Positions 9,001-14,014 of a stretch of 20,400 nucleotides of DNA are shown here, one piece after another. The stretch lies in contig JBDKVA010000100.1 in NCBI GenBank assembly GCA_039679375.1, positions 1 through 20,400 on the forward strand. Direction: 5' to 3'. How positions within the stretch are numbered: the stretch's first letter is position 1; the number at the start of each line of letters is the position of its first letter. The position numbers and the translations under genes are program-made. Origin of the DNA: JBDKVA01 sp039679375 (GTDB taxonomy: Bacteria; Bacillota; Clostridia; Acetivibrionales; DTU013). The notes under the pieces were generated by a model. It had not been told where the DNA came from, made no database searches, and was given only the letters and a program-made list of their open reading frames with translations.

Positions 9001-9218
9001 CTGCCCGCGGCCGGTGCGGCCCATGTGGAATATGTTGTAGATGCGCTCCAGCGGCCGGCGCCCGTATCGTCGGTCCAGCCGGATATATTTCCCGATTCCG
9101 CGCCCCCGTTTGTCATCAGCTCCGTGTTGAGATCCGTGGCGGACGCAACGCAAAACTGCCCAATGAGCAATATAAGCGCAAACGTAAATAAGAAAATTGC
9201 AAATAGATGCTTTTTCAT
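3096..9218 (-). CDS. Large secreted SLH-domain surface protein with YDG/MBG and Ig-like repeats
   Basis: This 2,040-residue protein begins with a signal peptide (MKKHLFAIFLFTFALILLIG, cleavage likely after the VASA at about 27). The ATG at 9218 is preferred because AAGGA lies seven to eight bases before it; an in-frame ATG at 9248 lacks a site. Order: a jelly-roll/carbohydrate-binding-like domain (about 30-200), cadherin/Ig-like domains, a second binding-like domain, Ig-like repeats with YGD.VTF.AT motifs, YDG modules (KIYDG, KTYDG, NYDG) and MBG modules (KTYGQDDPAFTY), then a linker rich in S and T near 1640, an unassigned domain, and three SLH repeats (about 1860-2040; FYDVSKGAWYYNAV, FTDAGNTYYTGYL, FSDANEISDYAIEAV). 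SLH repeats anchor proteins to pyruvylated cell-wall polymers, so this is probably an adhesin or S-layer-associated protein. The gene is visibly richer in G+C than its neighbours. Confidence 0.93.
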   Translation of the reverse strand: MKKHLFAIFLFTFALILLIGQFCVASATDLNTELMTNGGAESGNISGWTDDTGAGRWSASTTYSTWAAPAAGSYYFFLYNPSMDTPLSGTMSQEIALTDTNGLFSSISGGNVSINFSISMFQGINADNEAKAILEEYDAGGTLLKTSQVVNTTSTGAMGSYQINTQVQSNTRKFKVILSATLTKGGYAQFDKVSLQLVDASTGSAPVFGNDFPTSPETDASVTYGPINFTISDADAGDVNNLTFSSSSTNINLVPVSNITIGGSDAERTLTIVPAGNLSGEADITVSASDGSKSAEKTFHFIVHKVISMGTNLVENGNAISGYASWSGSTVNVTATGNGFALISPGAGMYQNLDISKFSGLIDSGETQFNMSASFDATYGVVRAQFYTDIACTNPVGSVFTVNSGTTSLQQYIPANAKGVQITMIYTSTVYSTVTVRNISFRIINDFPKITSISDKTTNLSALTVPVYAYYTTASATLTATSGDQTIVPNSGFTYGGSGFHRTVTFTPLKNGTVTITVTLNDGTGSASKSFNVTAVEPAVISSVDSPAAGYYTSGDPLDFTVHFNHGITGGTTSALPLTVGGIPASASYLSSSADSISITYRYTIASGDAGTVAVGTPIDDSSSPITDTAGFGADMRINAFITGVMVVQAPQVTSSSASVTYGDKITFSATLSCADSLTGTVQFKANGNNIGSPVAVSGNAASYEAGETTLDAGSASITAEFVPSGSNSYFTSLTSSACTVTVLPKPVSVSGFTADAKIYDGATAVTLSGGSLTGVLTGDDLSAVYPTAGTAAEKNVGTRSVTFTAIMLDGSDKNNYVLSVQPSVSVVISPKAVTATVTVSSKTYDGNTNAAVNCGFNTGDIVTGDAVTVSATGAFDNKDAETGKTVTIGGVMKSGTGKDNYNITVPTSGSADINPLAITITPDAVTKTYGQDDPAFTYKVTSGALVASETLAGNLTRAAGEDVNQYEITQGTVTSESNPNYNITFTGGVKLTITQATPVVTVSADKASQMTGKDVVVTVTVTYPNKKDTDAYPATVLITPVNASAKDSITVSGNQYSQAFTMGSDLAMPAAFSASVAVNGNYAGAGSTTPATVAIVDRYTPAVSVTSDKGSSATYGDTVTFTATVSDPNGVPQGTVQFYVDASAYGGEVTLASDGTASLSLVAAAPLTAGNRSVMARYTPAADETDYKTNTSGAFSLTVNQKPVSITGLSAFARDYDGTVNVVLTGGTISGMLDGAALTANIPTAGTIPDKNAGTRPVIFTTIVLSGADKDNYVLSVQPTVSVVISPKAVTATVTVSSKNYDGNTNTAVNCGFNTGDIVTGDTVTVSATGAFDNKDAGTGKTVIIGSVMKSGTGKDNYNITVPTSSSANINPLEITITPDAVTKTYGQDDPAFTYKVTSGALVASETLAGGLKRDSGENVGTYEIKPDDALNDTNNPNYKITFNPAKVYLTVSQATPVVTVTSNKTDPAYGDTVTFTATAQKSGSGEFPTGSVQFLIDGTPKGTVALTGGTASYTTTQTELLPGSKNVTAVYTPDTGEKNYSANTSAAYSITVAKREVTVKADGKTIYVGTAIPAVGTLTYTVTGLIGSDALATLPTLSLPADADSGKAADYTISITGAAVSGNYTLKMVNGILHVTEAPDDSSYTSPQTSNTVVAPATTQTDGIAATSVTTGQISQAATVALQEAAQEGTSAIVEIKVQGADHADAVAVTVPKTAVDSLTESGLDGLRLNTSVGMLTFDANALSAMSRSAGENINLKMEALDHTELSDAVREAVGDRPVFDFTITSGDKTISSFGGGNVTVSIPYTLKEGEDPDAIVVYYIDDAGNLTPVHSRYNTETGAAVFTVTHFSRYAIGYNKTTFYDVSKGAWYYNAVTFCAAREITKGIGNSMFDPDATLTRGQFIVFLMRAYGLAPDENPVDNFTDAGNTYYTGYLASAKRLGITNGAGHNMFMPEEVITRQDMFTMLYRALDVLKGLPENDSATSLSDFSDANEISDYAIEAVKRFAAMGIISGSGDNLDPLGCATRAQMAQVLYKLLSK
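4995..5418 (-). repeat. YDG-MBG module repeat, copy 2, inside the SLH gene
   Basis: This 424-bp stretch matches 6366-6789 at an offset of 1371 bases (457 codons, in frame), with about 22 differences by hand count, roughly 95% identity. It encodes residues about 1267-1408, spanning the end of one YDG module, a full YDG module and the start of an MBG module. Such a tandem arrangement is open to recombination that would shorten or lengthen the protein. Confidence 0.9.
6366..6789 (-). repeat. YDG-MBG module repeat, copy 1, inside the SLH gene
   Basis: Partner of 4995-5418; it encodes residues about 810-951. Differences are mostly single-base transitions such as ACTG/ACCG, and the homology ends abruptly on both sides while the surrounding Ig-like modules differ. 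This fits a duplication of a multi-module block, or later gene conversion. Confidence 0.9.
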
Positions 9219-9234
9219 ATTATTCTTCCTTATC

Positions 9235-9261
9235 AGCCCCGTCATCATAGTGACGCCGGCT
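9235..9261 (-). promoter_or_regulatory. Hairpin in the 5' leader of the SLH gene
   Basis: In the leader RNA AGCC-GG-CGTCA pairs with TGACG-GG-GGCT around a short loop, a hairpin that ends about eight bases before the ribosome site of the SLH gene. It covers the alternative ATG at 9248. It may affect translation or mRNA stability. No known riboswitch consensus is recognised in the ~100-base leader. Confidence 0.35.
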
Positions 9262-9318
9262 CTTTCTGTGGGTTCTTTTATATCTAGCCTTACGAAGTAT
9301 TAATGTGACTAAATGTTC

Positions 9319-9347
9319 ATTATATCCTATCTACCCAAAAATTTCAA
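9319..9347 (-). promoter_or_regulatory. Sigma-A promoter of the SLH protein gene
   Basis: On the reverse strand TTGAAA (9347-9342) is separated by 17 bases from a consensus TATAAT (9324-9319). This predicts a leader of roughly 95 bases before the ATG at 9218, which contains the hairpin at 9235-9261. Confidence 0.75.
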
Positions 9348-9356
9348 CATAAAGAC

Positions 9357-9395
9357 AAAAGAAAAAACCCTGTAATCATTACAATTATAGGATTC
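9357..9395 (-). terminator. Terminator of the serine-tRNA remnant
   Basis: Reading leftward from the tRNA 3' end, AATCCTATAAT and ATTACAGGGTT form an imperfect stem with G-U pairs, followed by a run of six T. It is placed just after the tRNA 3' end, as a native tRNA terminator would be. Confidence 0.55.
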
Positions 9396-9400
9396 TTCAT

Positions 9401-9467
9401 TGGAGGGAGAAGCAGGGATTTGAACCCTGGCGCCGGTTGAAGCCGACCTACCGCATTTCGAGTCGTT
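9401..9467 (-). other. Serine-tRNA-like 3' half, left attachment site of island 1
   Basis: On the reverse strand the sequence starts within an anticodon loop CTCGAAA (anticodon CGA, serine), then gives the 3' side of the anticodon stem (TGCGG), a long variable arm typical of tRNA-Ser, a T arm CAGGG-TTCAAAT-CCCTG, and an acceptor strand CTTCTCC ending near CCA. The 5' half is missing: upstream of the loop is GTTCAACGA, not a stem strand. The acceptor end has one extra base compared with a normal tRNA, so this copy is degenerate. Breakage in the anticodon loop marks the crossover of a tyrosine integrase. The 13 bases tttcgagtcgttg are shared with the site at 16932. Confidence 0.65.
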
Positions 9468-9587
9468 GAAATTGAACGTTCGCGCGGAATTTTTGGGTGC
9501 ATTTGGGGGCACGTCGGAACGGGGGAAATGGCTTACTTATGCGGGTTCGAGGGTTATGCTGCTTAAGGTAAGAGGCTTCGGGGAAAA

Positions 9588-9635
9588 TGCTAACACAAGC
9601 ACGTTTTTTGGATATTTGTTAGCAAGGTGTTAGCA
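9588..9635. repeat. Arm-type integrase repeats, island 1 left end
   Basis: TGCTAACA (9588-9595) is followed by two direct copies of its complement TGTTAGCA (9617-9624 and 9628-9635) separated by AGG. The same set with the same spacing logic occurs at 17064-17111. Paired short direct repeats about 130-170 bases inside an attachment site are what tyrosine integrases bind through their N-terminal arm domain. Between the att site and these repeats (9470-9587) no gene is visible. From 9649 to 9686 GCACG recurs four times at 10-12 base intervals. Confidence 0.6.
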
Positions 9636-9692
9636 TATTATGGTTAATGCACGGTTTAACGCACGGATAAAGCACGTCAACGCACGCGTGTG

Positions 9693-10862
9693 TTAAAAAT
9701 GTATTTGATATTTAGCCTTATTGCCATATTTCTGTACCGTTAATAAGCCAAGCCCCTCAAATTTCAGCACGAAGCCGCGAATCGTGGCATAGGCTGCATT
9801 GCCAAAATCACGCTCGAGCCGCTTAGTTGAGAATTCGCCGCTGCCGTATGCGGATAAAACAAAGTTCCAGAGGTCTTTTTCCTTCTCTGTAATCCGGCCT
9901 TCGTTAAGCGCTTTGCGAAAAGCATCCATCGTATCCGGCTGCGGCAATGCACTGCCGAGCTGATTGTACACGTTCTCTATGAAGTAGACAAGAAACGGCG
10001 TCACATCCATTAAACCGCTGATTTTTTCGTTCTCCTCAGCTAACGAATAGGCCTTGTAATATCCCTTCCTGCTCCGCTCAATGTAACTGGAGAACGGTAT
10101 GAATAATGCGGAGGAATATCCCTGCCGCTTAAGATACCATAGGTGCATGAGCCGTGCCATACGTCCGTTGCCGTCAAAATAAGGATGCAGATAGGCAATA
10201 TAAAAATGAATCGCCGCAGCTTTTATAAGATCGTTCATCGGACTATCCGTGTTGATAAAGGAAACCAGTTTACTCAAATATTCAGGCAGTTTGTTGTGTG
10301 GCAACCCCGTGTGTTCCAATTCCTGACCGACAATATAAACTGTATCATGTCTATAAAACGCACCTGGATTTAGCTTGTCTTCCTCAGATAGGTACTGCCC
10401 AATGGACAAGTCATAAAGCGTGTGGATATTCTTTTCCGTAATTGTATTTGACAGGTCGGAGATAAATTCGAGACCCTTTTTCAAACCATAGATGCGGTTC
10501 TCACTTTCATCCATCGGAGCATAACCTCGCAGGATTTTTCTTACGCTGTCCCGTGAGAAGTCGATGCTTTCTATAGTGAGTGTGGATATGATTTCATCCT
10601 CCATCGCTTTAAGTCCGTAAGCCTCGCCGGAGCTTTGGGGCGTGAACAATAATCTGACTGCATTCATCCGCACCTGCGCCACATTTTCCATGTATACAAG
10701 GTCTTTCCCGGCAAAATCCTGAATTGGCATGGATTTATAGACGCCGGTCTTCAGCAGATCGACGAATTCCTTTATGTTAACGCTTGGATACTTATATTTA
10801 AGTTTTTTCAGGTCTGTGATGTTCTTGTCGGAGAGCATCTTTGCGTAAAGCGCAGCATCCAT
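9693..10862 (-). CDS. Fic family protein
   Basis: This 389-residue protein carries the full Fic motif HPYFDGNGRMAR (H226 to R237) with the catalytic histidine, the phosphate-binding GNGR and the second arginine. Fic proteins usually transfer AMP from ATP to a hydroxyl side chain of a target protein. An N-terminal segment TLTIES (94-99) resembles the inhibitory motif [ST]xxxE[GN], with the key glutamate E98 but serine in place of G/N, which suggests self-inhibition (class II type). The C-terminal ~70 residues look like a winged helix (SGEFSTKRLERDFGNAAYAT). AAGGTGA lies five bases before the ATG at 10862. The gene is divergent from the ATPase gene at 11182 and the first cargo of island 1. Target unknown. 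Confidence 0.93.
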   Translation of the reverse strand: MDAALYAKMLSDKNITDLKKLKYKYPSVNIKEFVDLLKTGVYKSMPIQDFAGKDLVYMENVAQVRMNAVRLLFTPQSSGEAYGLKAMEDEIISTLTIESIDFSRDSVRKILRGYAPMDESENRIYGLKKGLEFISDLSNTITEKNIHTLYDLSIGQYLSEEDKLNPGAFYRHDTVYIVGQELEHTGLPHNKLPEYLSKLVSFINTDSPMNDLIKAAAIHFYIAYLHPYFDGNGRMARLMHLWYLKRQGYSSALFIPFSSYIERSRKGYYKAYSLAEENEKISGLMDVTPFLVYFIENVYNQLGSALPQPDTMDAFRKALNEGRITEKEKDLWNFVLSAYGSGEFSTKRLERDFGNAAYATIRGFVLKFEGLGLLTVQKYGNKAKYQIHF

Positions 10863-11090
10863 AAAATCACCTTTACTGATAATTTATAGTATCATTTTGT
10901 ATCAGTTTATCATGTAATATACCTTCCCGGCAAGTAAAATTTGTGAACACCGCTAAATCATCGACAAAATTAAGAAAGTTTCGGTATTTTAGTTTTTGTA
11001 TCAAAAAGTCGTTATATTCAAAGCCAACCCGTTCATTTATAAAGGATAGAATTAAAATTGCGTCTTGCGGTATAAGTGAGCGTATATTGT

Positions 11091-11127
11091 CGTAAAATAA
11101 TTTCGGATATGCCGTAATTATTTTACG
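11091..11127. promoter_or_regulatory. Perfect 12-bp inverted repeat upstream of the ATPase promoter
   Basis: CGTAAAATAATT (11091-11102) and AATTATTTTACG (11116-11127) are exact inverted copies with a 13-base spacer. The repeat ends seven bases before the -35 box at 11135. No T run follows, so a regulator site is more likely than a terminator. Confidence 0.55.
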
Positions 11128-11134
11128 GGAATTC

Positions 11135-11163
11135 TTGACTTTTTATCTATGAGACAGTAAAAT
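11135..11163 (+). promoter_or_regulatory. Sigma-A promoter of the ATPase-TOPRIM operon
   Basis: TTGACT (11135-11140), a 17-base spacer and TAAAAT (11158-11163), then AAAGGG as ribosome site before the ATG at 11182. The leader would be very short, about ten bases. Confidence 0.75.
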
Positions 11164-11181
11164 GATACTGAAAGGGTGGGT

Positions 11182-12282
11182 ATGATGCTGAAACTGTTTG
11201 AAGTGACTGGATTTAAGAATTTTGAAAACACAATTCGATTTGATTTTTCAGATGTCCGGGACTATAAATTTAATAACTCCTGTGTAGCGGACGGTCTGCT
11301 AGAAAAAATGATTGTATACGGCAAAAACGCAGTAGGCAAGTCCAATCTTGGTCTTGCCATGTTTGATATTGTTTCTCACCTTACCACGAACAACGTCACT
11401 CCAAGCCTTTATGAGTACTATTTGAATGTTAATAGCAAGACAGGCTTTGCTGAATTTCATTATGTATTTTCTTTCAGTACAGGCGAAATTGATTATCGTT
11501 ACCGCAAAAATGAAAATCAGGATTTGCTGTATGAAACAGTTTTGATTGATGGAAAGCTGTTATTTAAATATGATTATGAAGATAAGCGGGGCGACCTGTC
11601 CGGGCTGGAAGCCCTGATGCCTACGCTGAACCTTTCTTTCCGCGGAAATGACTCGATTTTGAAGTATGCCATCTTTAATTCTGCTTTGGCGGATGAGCAT
11701 CCTCTTTACCAGATGCTGCGTTTTGTTTCCCGGATGCTCTGGTTCCGCAGTCTGGATGAAAACAGATATATTGGTTACAAAGCAAAAAGTAATGATTACT
11801 TGGACTTTATATTTGAAGGGAATATGCTGAAAGAGTTTGAAATGTTTCTGCTCAAAGCAGGCCTCAAAGAAAAGTTGGTTGCAAAGAAGGACTCAGATGG
11901 TAAGATGCGTTTGTATTTTGACAGCCGTATTCCGTTGCCCTTCTTTAAGGTGGCATCCAGTGGCACCAGAGCTTTATATACTTTTTTCTACTGGAATAAA
12001 ACTGCTGCAGATGTTTCGTTGATGTTTGTTGATGAATTTGATGCATTTTATCATTATGAGCTGGCGGAAACTATCGTGAAGTTATTGGAGGAAATGAAAG
12101 GCTTCCAGACAATTTTGACTTCACATAATACAAATCTGCTTTCAAATCGGATTATGCGCCCCGACTGCTATTTCATTCTGACCGGAAATAAACTGACTTC
12201 CTTTGCCAATGCAACCGAACGTGAATTACGGGAAGGGCATAACCTTGAAAAACTGTATATGAGCGGTGAGTTTGATGTCTGA
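11182..12282 (+). CDS. AAA_15/AAA_21-type (ABC-like) ATPase of a probable two-gene defence system
   Basis: This 366-residue ATPase has Walker A GKNAVGKS (47-54) right after an N-terminal FKNFENTIRF strand pattern typical of AAA_15/AAA_21 (RecF/SMC-like) ATPases, a signature-like SSGTRALYTFFYWN, Walker B SLMFVDEFDAFYHYE and an H-loop ILTSHNTNLLSN. Start: an ATG at 11182 with AAAGGG five bases upstream; a GTG at 11176 is less likely. It overlaps the next gene by eight bases, so the two are translationally coupled. An ATPase of this class coupled to a TOPRIM-like protein is the plan of AbiL, OLD-related and PARIS (AriA/AriB) anti-phage systems. I cannot assign it to one of them by eye. It is known for those families, and only inferred here, that the ATPase senses infection and releases the nuclease. 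Confidence 0.85.
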   Translation: MMLKLFEVTGFKNFENTIRFDFSDVRDYKFNNSCVADGLLEKMIVYGKNAVGKSNLGLAMFDIVSHLTTNNVTPSLYEYYLNVNSKTGFAEFHYVFSFSTGEIDYRYRKNENQDLLYETVLIDGKLLFKYDYEDKRGDLSGLEALMPTLNLSFRGNDSILKYAIFNSALADEHPLYQMLRFVSRMLWFRSLDENRYIGYKAKSNDYLDFIFEGNMLKEFEMFLLKAGLKEKLVAKKDSDGKMRLYFDSRIPLPFFKVASSGTRALYTFFYWNKTAADVSLMFVDEFDAFYHYELAETIVKLLEEMKGFQTILTSHNTNLLSNRIMRPDCYFILTGNKLTSFANATERELREGHNLEKLYMSGEFDV

Positions 12283-13003
12283 GAGCAAACGAAAGATACT
12301 CGTACTGGTGGAAGGGGCAAGGACGGACGCAAGGCTTATGGAAAAGCTACTTGCCATTTATAATATTGATGCGAAATATGAGATTGTCTCCTATGGCACC
12401 AATATTTATACCCTTTACGGCGAGATGTTTGCTGAAAATGATCCTTCACTGATAGACCTTTTGCAAATTCTAAAGGCTCGAGAAATTGATCAAGGCAAGA
12501 AGGCGATATTTGATACCTCATATTCCGATATCCTTTTGATTTTCGATTTTGATCCGCACGCACCCGATTTTTCATCTGAAAAAATTCGGCGCATGGCGGA
12601 ATATTTTGTGGAATCCTCCGACATGGGAAAGCTATATCTGAACTATCCAATGGTTGAGGCATTTTACCATATGTCATCAATCCCCGATAAGCAATACAAC
12701 AATCGCTTTGCGACTTTGGAGGAGTTACAGGCAGGCACTTATAAAATGCGTGTTAATTTGGAAAACAGAAATCACGATTATACTAAATTTGCCGCCGACA
12801 AAGATGAATGTAATATTGTCATACGGCAAAATATCGATAAGGCACGAAGCATCATACACGAAGAAAAAGTTTCAGAAGACTTACCGGGACAAGCACATAT
12901 CCTGACAGCTCAGCTTGTGCTGCTCACGGAAGAACGCAAAGTTGCTGTCCTTAGCACCTGTCCTTTCTTCATCCCCGATTACAATCCCAAGCTGATTCTA
13001 TAA
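12275..13003 (+). CDS. TOPRIM/RloB-like putative nuclease, partner of the ATPase
   Basis: This 242-residue protein opens with KRKILVLVEGARTDARL, a TOPRIM-like strand-glutamate-glycine motif (E13), and has DILLIFDFDPHAPDF at mid-protein, the second acidic motif expected of TOPRIM/RloB-type nucleases. LNYPMVEAFYHM follows. The ATG at 12275 overlaps the ATPase stop (12280-12282) and has GGTGAG just upstream; a GTG at 12266 is less likely. Family: resembles RloB/AbiLii or OLD-type TOPRIM effectors, not clearly the DUF4435 of PARIS. Probable role: nucleic acid cleavage when the ATPase is triggered, causing abortive infection (inference). A 45-nt piece of this gene also occurs at 713-757. Confidence 0.6.
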   Translation: MSESKRKILVLVEGARTDARLMEKLLAIYNIDAKYEIVSYGTNIYTLYGEMFAENDPSLIDLLQILKAREIDQGKKAIFDTSYSDILLIFDFDPHAPDFSSEKIRRMAEYFVESSDMGKLYLNYPMVEAFYHMSSIPDKQYNNRFATLEELQAGTYKMRVNLENRNHDYTKFAADKDECNIVIRQNIDKARSIIHEEKVSEDLPGQAHILTAQLVLLTEERKVAVLSTCPFFIPDYNPKLIL

Positions 13004-13033
13004 TCTTTGCGACCACATGAAAGTTAAAAAGTG

Positions 13034-13080
13034 ATTCTAACACATTCTTTGACGAGAATGGTTAGAATTAGTGTTAGAAT
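13034..13080 (+). promoter_or_regulatory. Operator-promoter copy 1 (orphan)
   Basis: ATTCTAACAC (13034-13043) and its exact inverted copy GTGTTAGAAT (13071-13080) flank TTGACG (13049-13054) and an extra TTAGAAT. Nearly the same arrangement precedes the AlbA_2 gene at 17516-17561. Here no gene follows: about 65 bases later comes a terminator, so this looks like a promoter whose gene was replaced, or one for a short RNA of unknown role. Confidence 0.6.
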
Positions 13081-13143
13081 GAGTGAATATAAAAATGTGA
13101 TTTTTTACACCAAATTATATAAAATAATGTGATTCATAAATAG

Positions 13144-13166
13144 GCCACCCTTCGAGGCGGCTTTTT
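13144..13166 (+). terminator. Rho-independent terminator
   Basis: GCCACC and GGCGGC pair (one mismatch) around a TTCG-containing loop, followed by five T. It would stop transcripts from the ATPase/TOPRIM operon or from the orphan promoter at 13034-13080. Confidence 0.6.
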
Positions 13167-13197
13167 CAAGCGCAATAGGGGTAAACGATGATTTAAG

Positions 13198-13259
13198 TTG
13201 TCAAAGTATCGTCCTAACGATATACTAAAACTGCATATGAAACTATCGTTATGACGATA
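13198..13259 (+). promoter_or_regulatory. Promoter with two palindromic operators for the DUF3990-HTH operon
   Basis: TTGTCA (13198-13203), a 17-base spacer and TATACT (13221-13226) form the promoter. Two sites of the form TATCGT-N4-ACGATA lie at 13207-13222 (in the spacer and touching the -10) and 13244-13259 (around the transcription start), 37 bases apart. The two are also inverted copies of each other over 18 bases with one mismatch. This is the usual layout for autorepression of a toxin-antitoxin operon, here probably by the HTH protein encoded second. Confidence 0.8.
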
Positions 13260-13282
13260 CTCCCTGTGAGGAGGAATTCACA

Positions 13283-14014
13283 ATGATCATATATCATGGC
13301 TCACCTCAAATCGTGAAGCACCCCGAACTCGGTAATGGTAAGCCCTATAACGATTACGGGCAGGGCTTTTATTGCACCAGAAGCTTGGATTTAGCCAAGG
13401 AATGGGCCTGCTCCACACAAAAGGATGGTTTTGTAAATAAGTACATTTCAAATACCGAGGGGCTTGATTTACTGAATCTTTCTGATGGCAGACATCACAT
13501 TCTGAATTGGTTGGCGCTGCTGCTGAAAAACCGTACATTCGATCTATCTGCGGCACTGGCACTACAAGCACGCGAGTATATTATCCAGACATTCATGCCC
13601 GATATGGAAAGGAAAGATTTTATTATAGGATATCGGGCCGATGATTCTTATTTCTCCTTTGCGGAGGATTATGTCAGCGGCGCACTCTCCTTGTGTGATT
13701 TGGATGAGGCTATGCGCCTTGGGGCTCTTGGAGAGCAAGTGGTATTGATTTCTCCAAAAGCATTTAAACAAATTAGTTTTGAAGAATACGAGGCGGCAAG
13801 TTATCAGGAATATCATATTAAGCGGATAAGCAGGGATAACATTGCCCGTCAGGCATATCCAGGTTGCATGGGCGAGCAGTCTGTGAAGCAGATGACCAGC
13901 CACAGTAAGAAAAAAGACCTTAAGATGCTGAAAGGGGACCTGTTTGTACTGGACATCCTCAGAGAGGAGATGAAAAACGATGACCCACGCATACAAAGAA
14001 TCCTACCTGAATAA
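13283..14014 (+). CDS. DUF3990 family, ADP-ribosyltransferase-like putative toxin
   Basis: The 243-residue protein starts MIIYHGS and continues DYGQGFYCTRSLDLAKEW, the hallmark of DUF3990, a family related to ADP-ribosyltransferases (H-Y type NAD-binding core). It would modify a cellular target using NAD; the target is unknown. GAGGAGG lies eight bases before the ATG. It is followed by an HTH protein overlapping by 35 bases, which fits a toxin-antitoxin pair with the toxin first. At residues about 192-206 (13856-13896) the reading passes through a 41-bp hairpin repeat also found in the metallophosphatase gene at 19261; here it adds PGCMGEQ-type residues and the frame stays open to the natural end (DPRIQRILPE). 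Whether the insertion spoils activity is not known. Confidence 0.8.
   Translation: MIIYHGSPQIVKHPELGNGKPYNDYGQGFYCTRSLDLAKEWACSTQKDGFVNKYISNTEGLDLLNLSDGRHHILNWLALLLKNRTFDLSAALALQAREYIIQTFMPDMERKDFIIGYRADDSYFSFAEDYVSGALSLCDLDEAMRLGALGEQVVLISPKAFKQISFEEYEAASYQEYHIKRISRDNIARQAYPGCMGEQSVKQMTSHSKKKDLKMLKGDLFVLDILREEMKNDDPRIQRILPE
13856..13896 (+). repeat. Structured mini-insertion, copy 1 (inside the DUF3990 gene)
   Basis: AGGTTGCATGGGCGAGCAG, then a variable hairpin, then GACCAGCC. The outer GGTTG/CAGCC pair with one G-U, and the inner TCTG/CAGA pair. It follows TATCC, as does the copy at 19261, and shares its outer parts but not its inner stem, which has changed on both sides so that pairing is kept. 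Confidence 0.65.

Larger units (their letters stand above)
10889..11168. promoter_or_regulatory. Four TGATAC/GTATCA sites in the Fic-ATPase divergent region
   Basis: GTATCA occurs at 10889-10894, 10899-10904 (10 bases apart) and 10998-11003, and TGATAC at 11163-11168, next to the -10 box of the ATPase gene. The first pair lies just before the Fic start. The rest of this 319-base gap contains no gene that I can support. A shared operator is possible; it could also be AT-rich chance. Confidence 0.3.

Noticed and set aside
9219..9318. Riboswitch in the SLH leader
   Set aside because: The leader has a hairpin but no match by eye to c-di-GMP, cobalamin, SAM or other common riboswitch cores.
9401..9467. 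Complete tRNA-Ser gene
   Set aside because: The 5' half (acceptor 5' strand, D arm, 5' side of the anticodon stem) is missing here and also at 16883 and 20086; these are attachment-site remnants.
9327..9512. 61-codon reverse frame across the left tRNA-Ser half
   Set aside because: It overlaps the tRNA half, its terminator and the SLH promoter; no coding signal.
9649..9686. Four GCACG repeats at 10-12 base spacing as an iteron set
   Set aside because: The repeats are short and surrounded by unlike sequence, and nothing comparable occurs at the homologous end of island 2.
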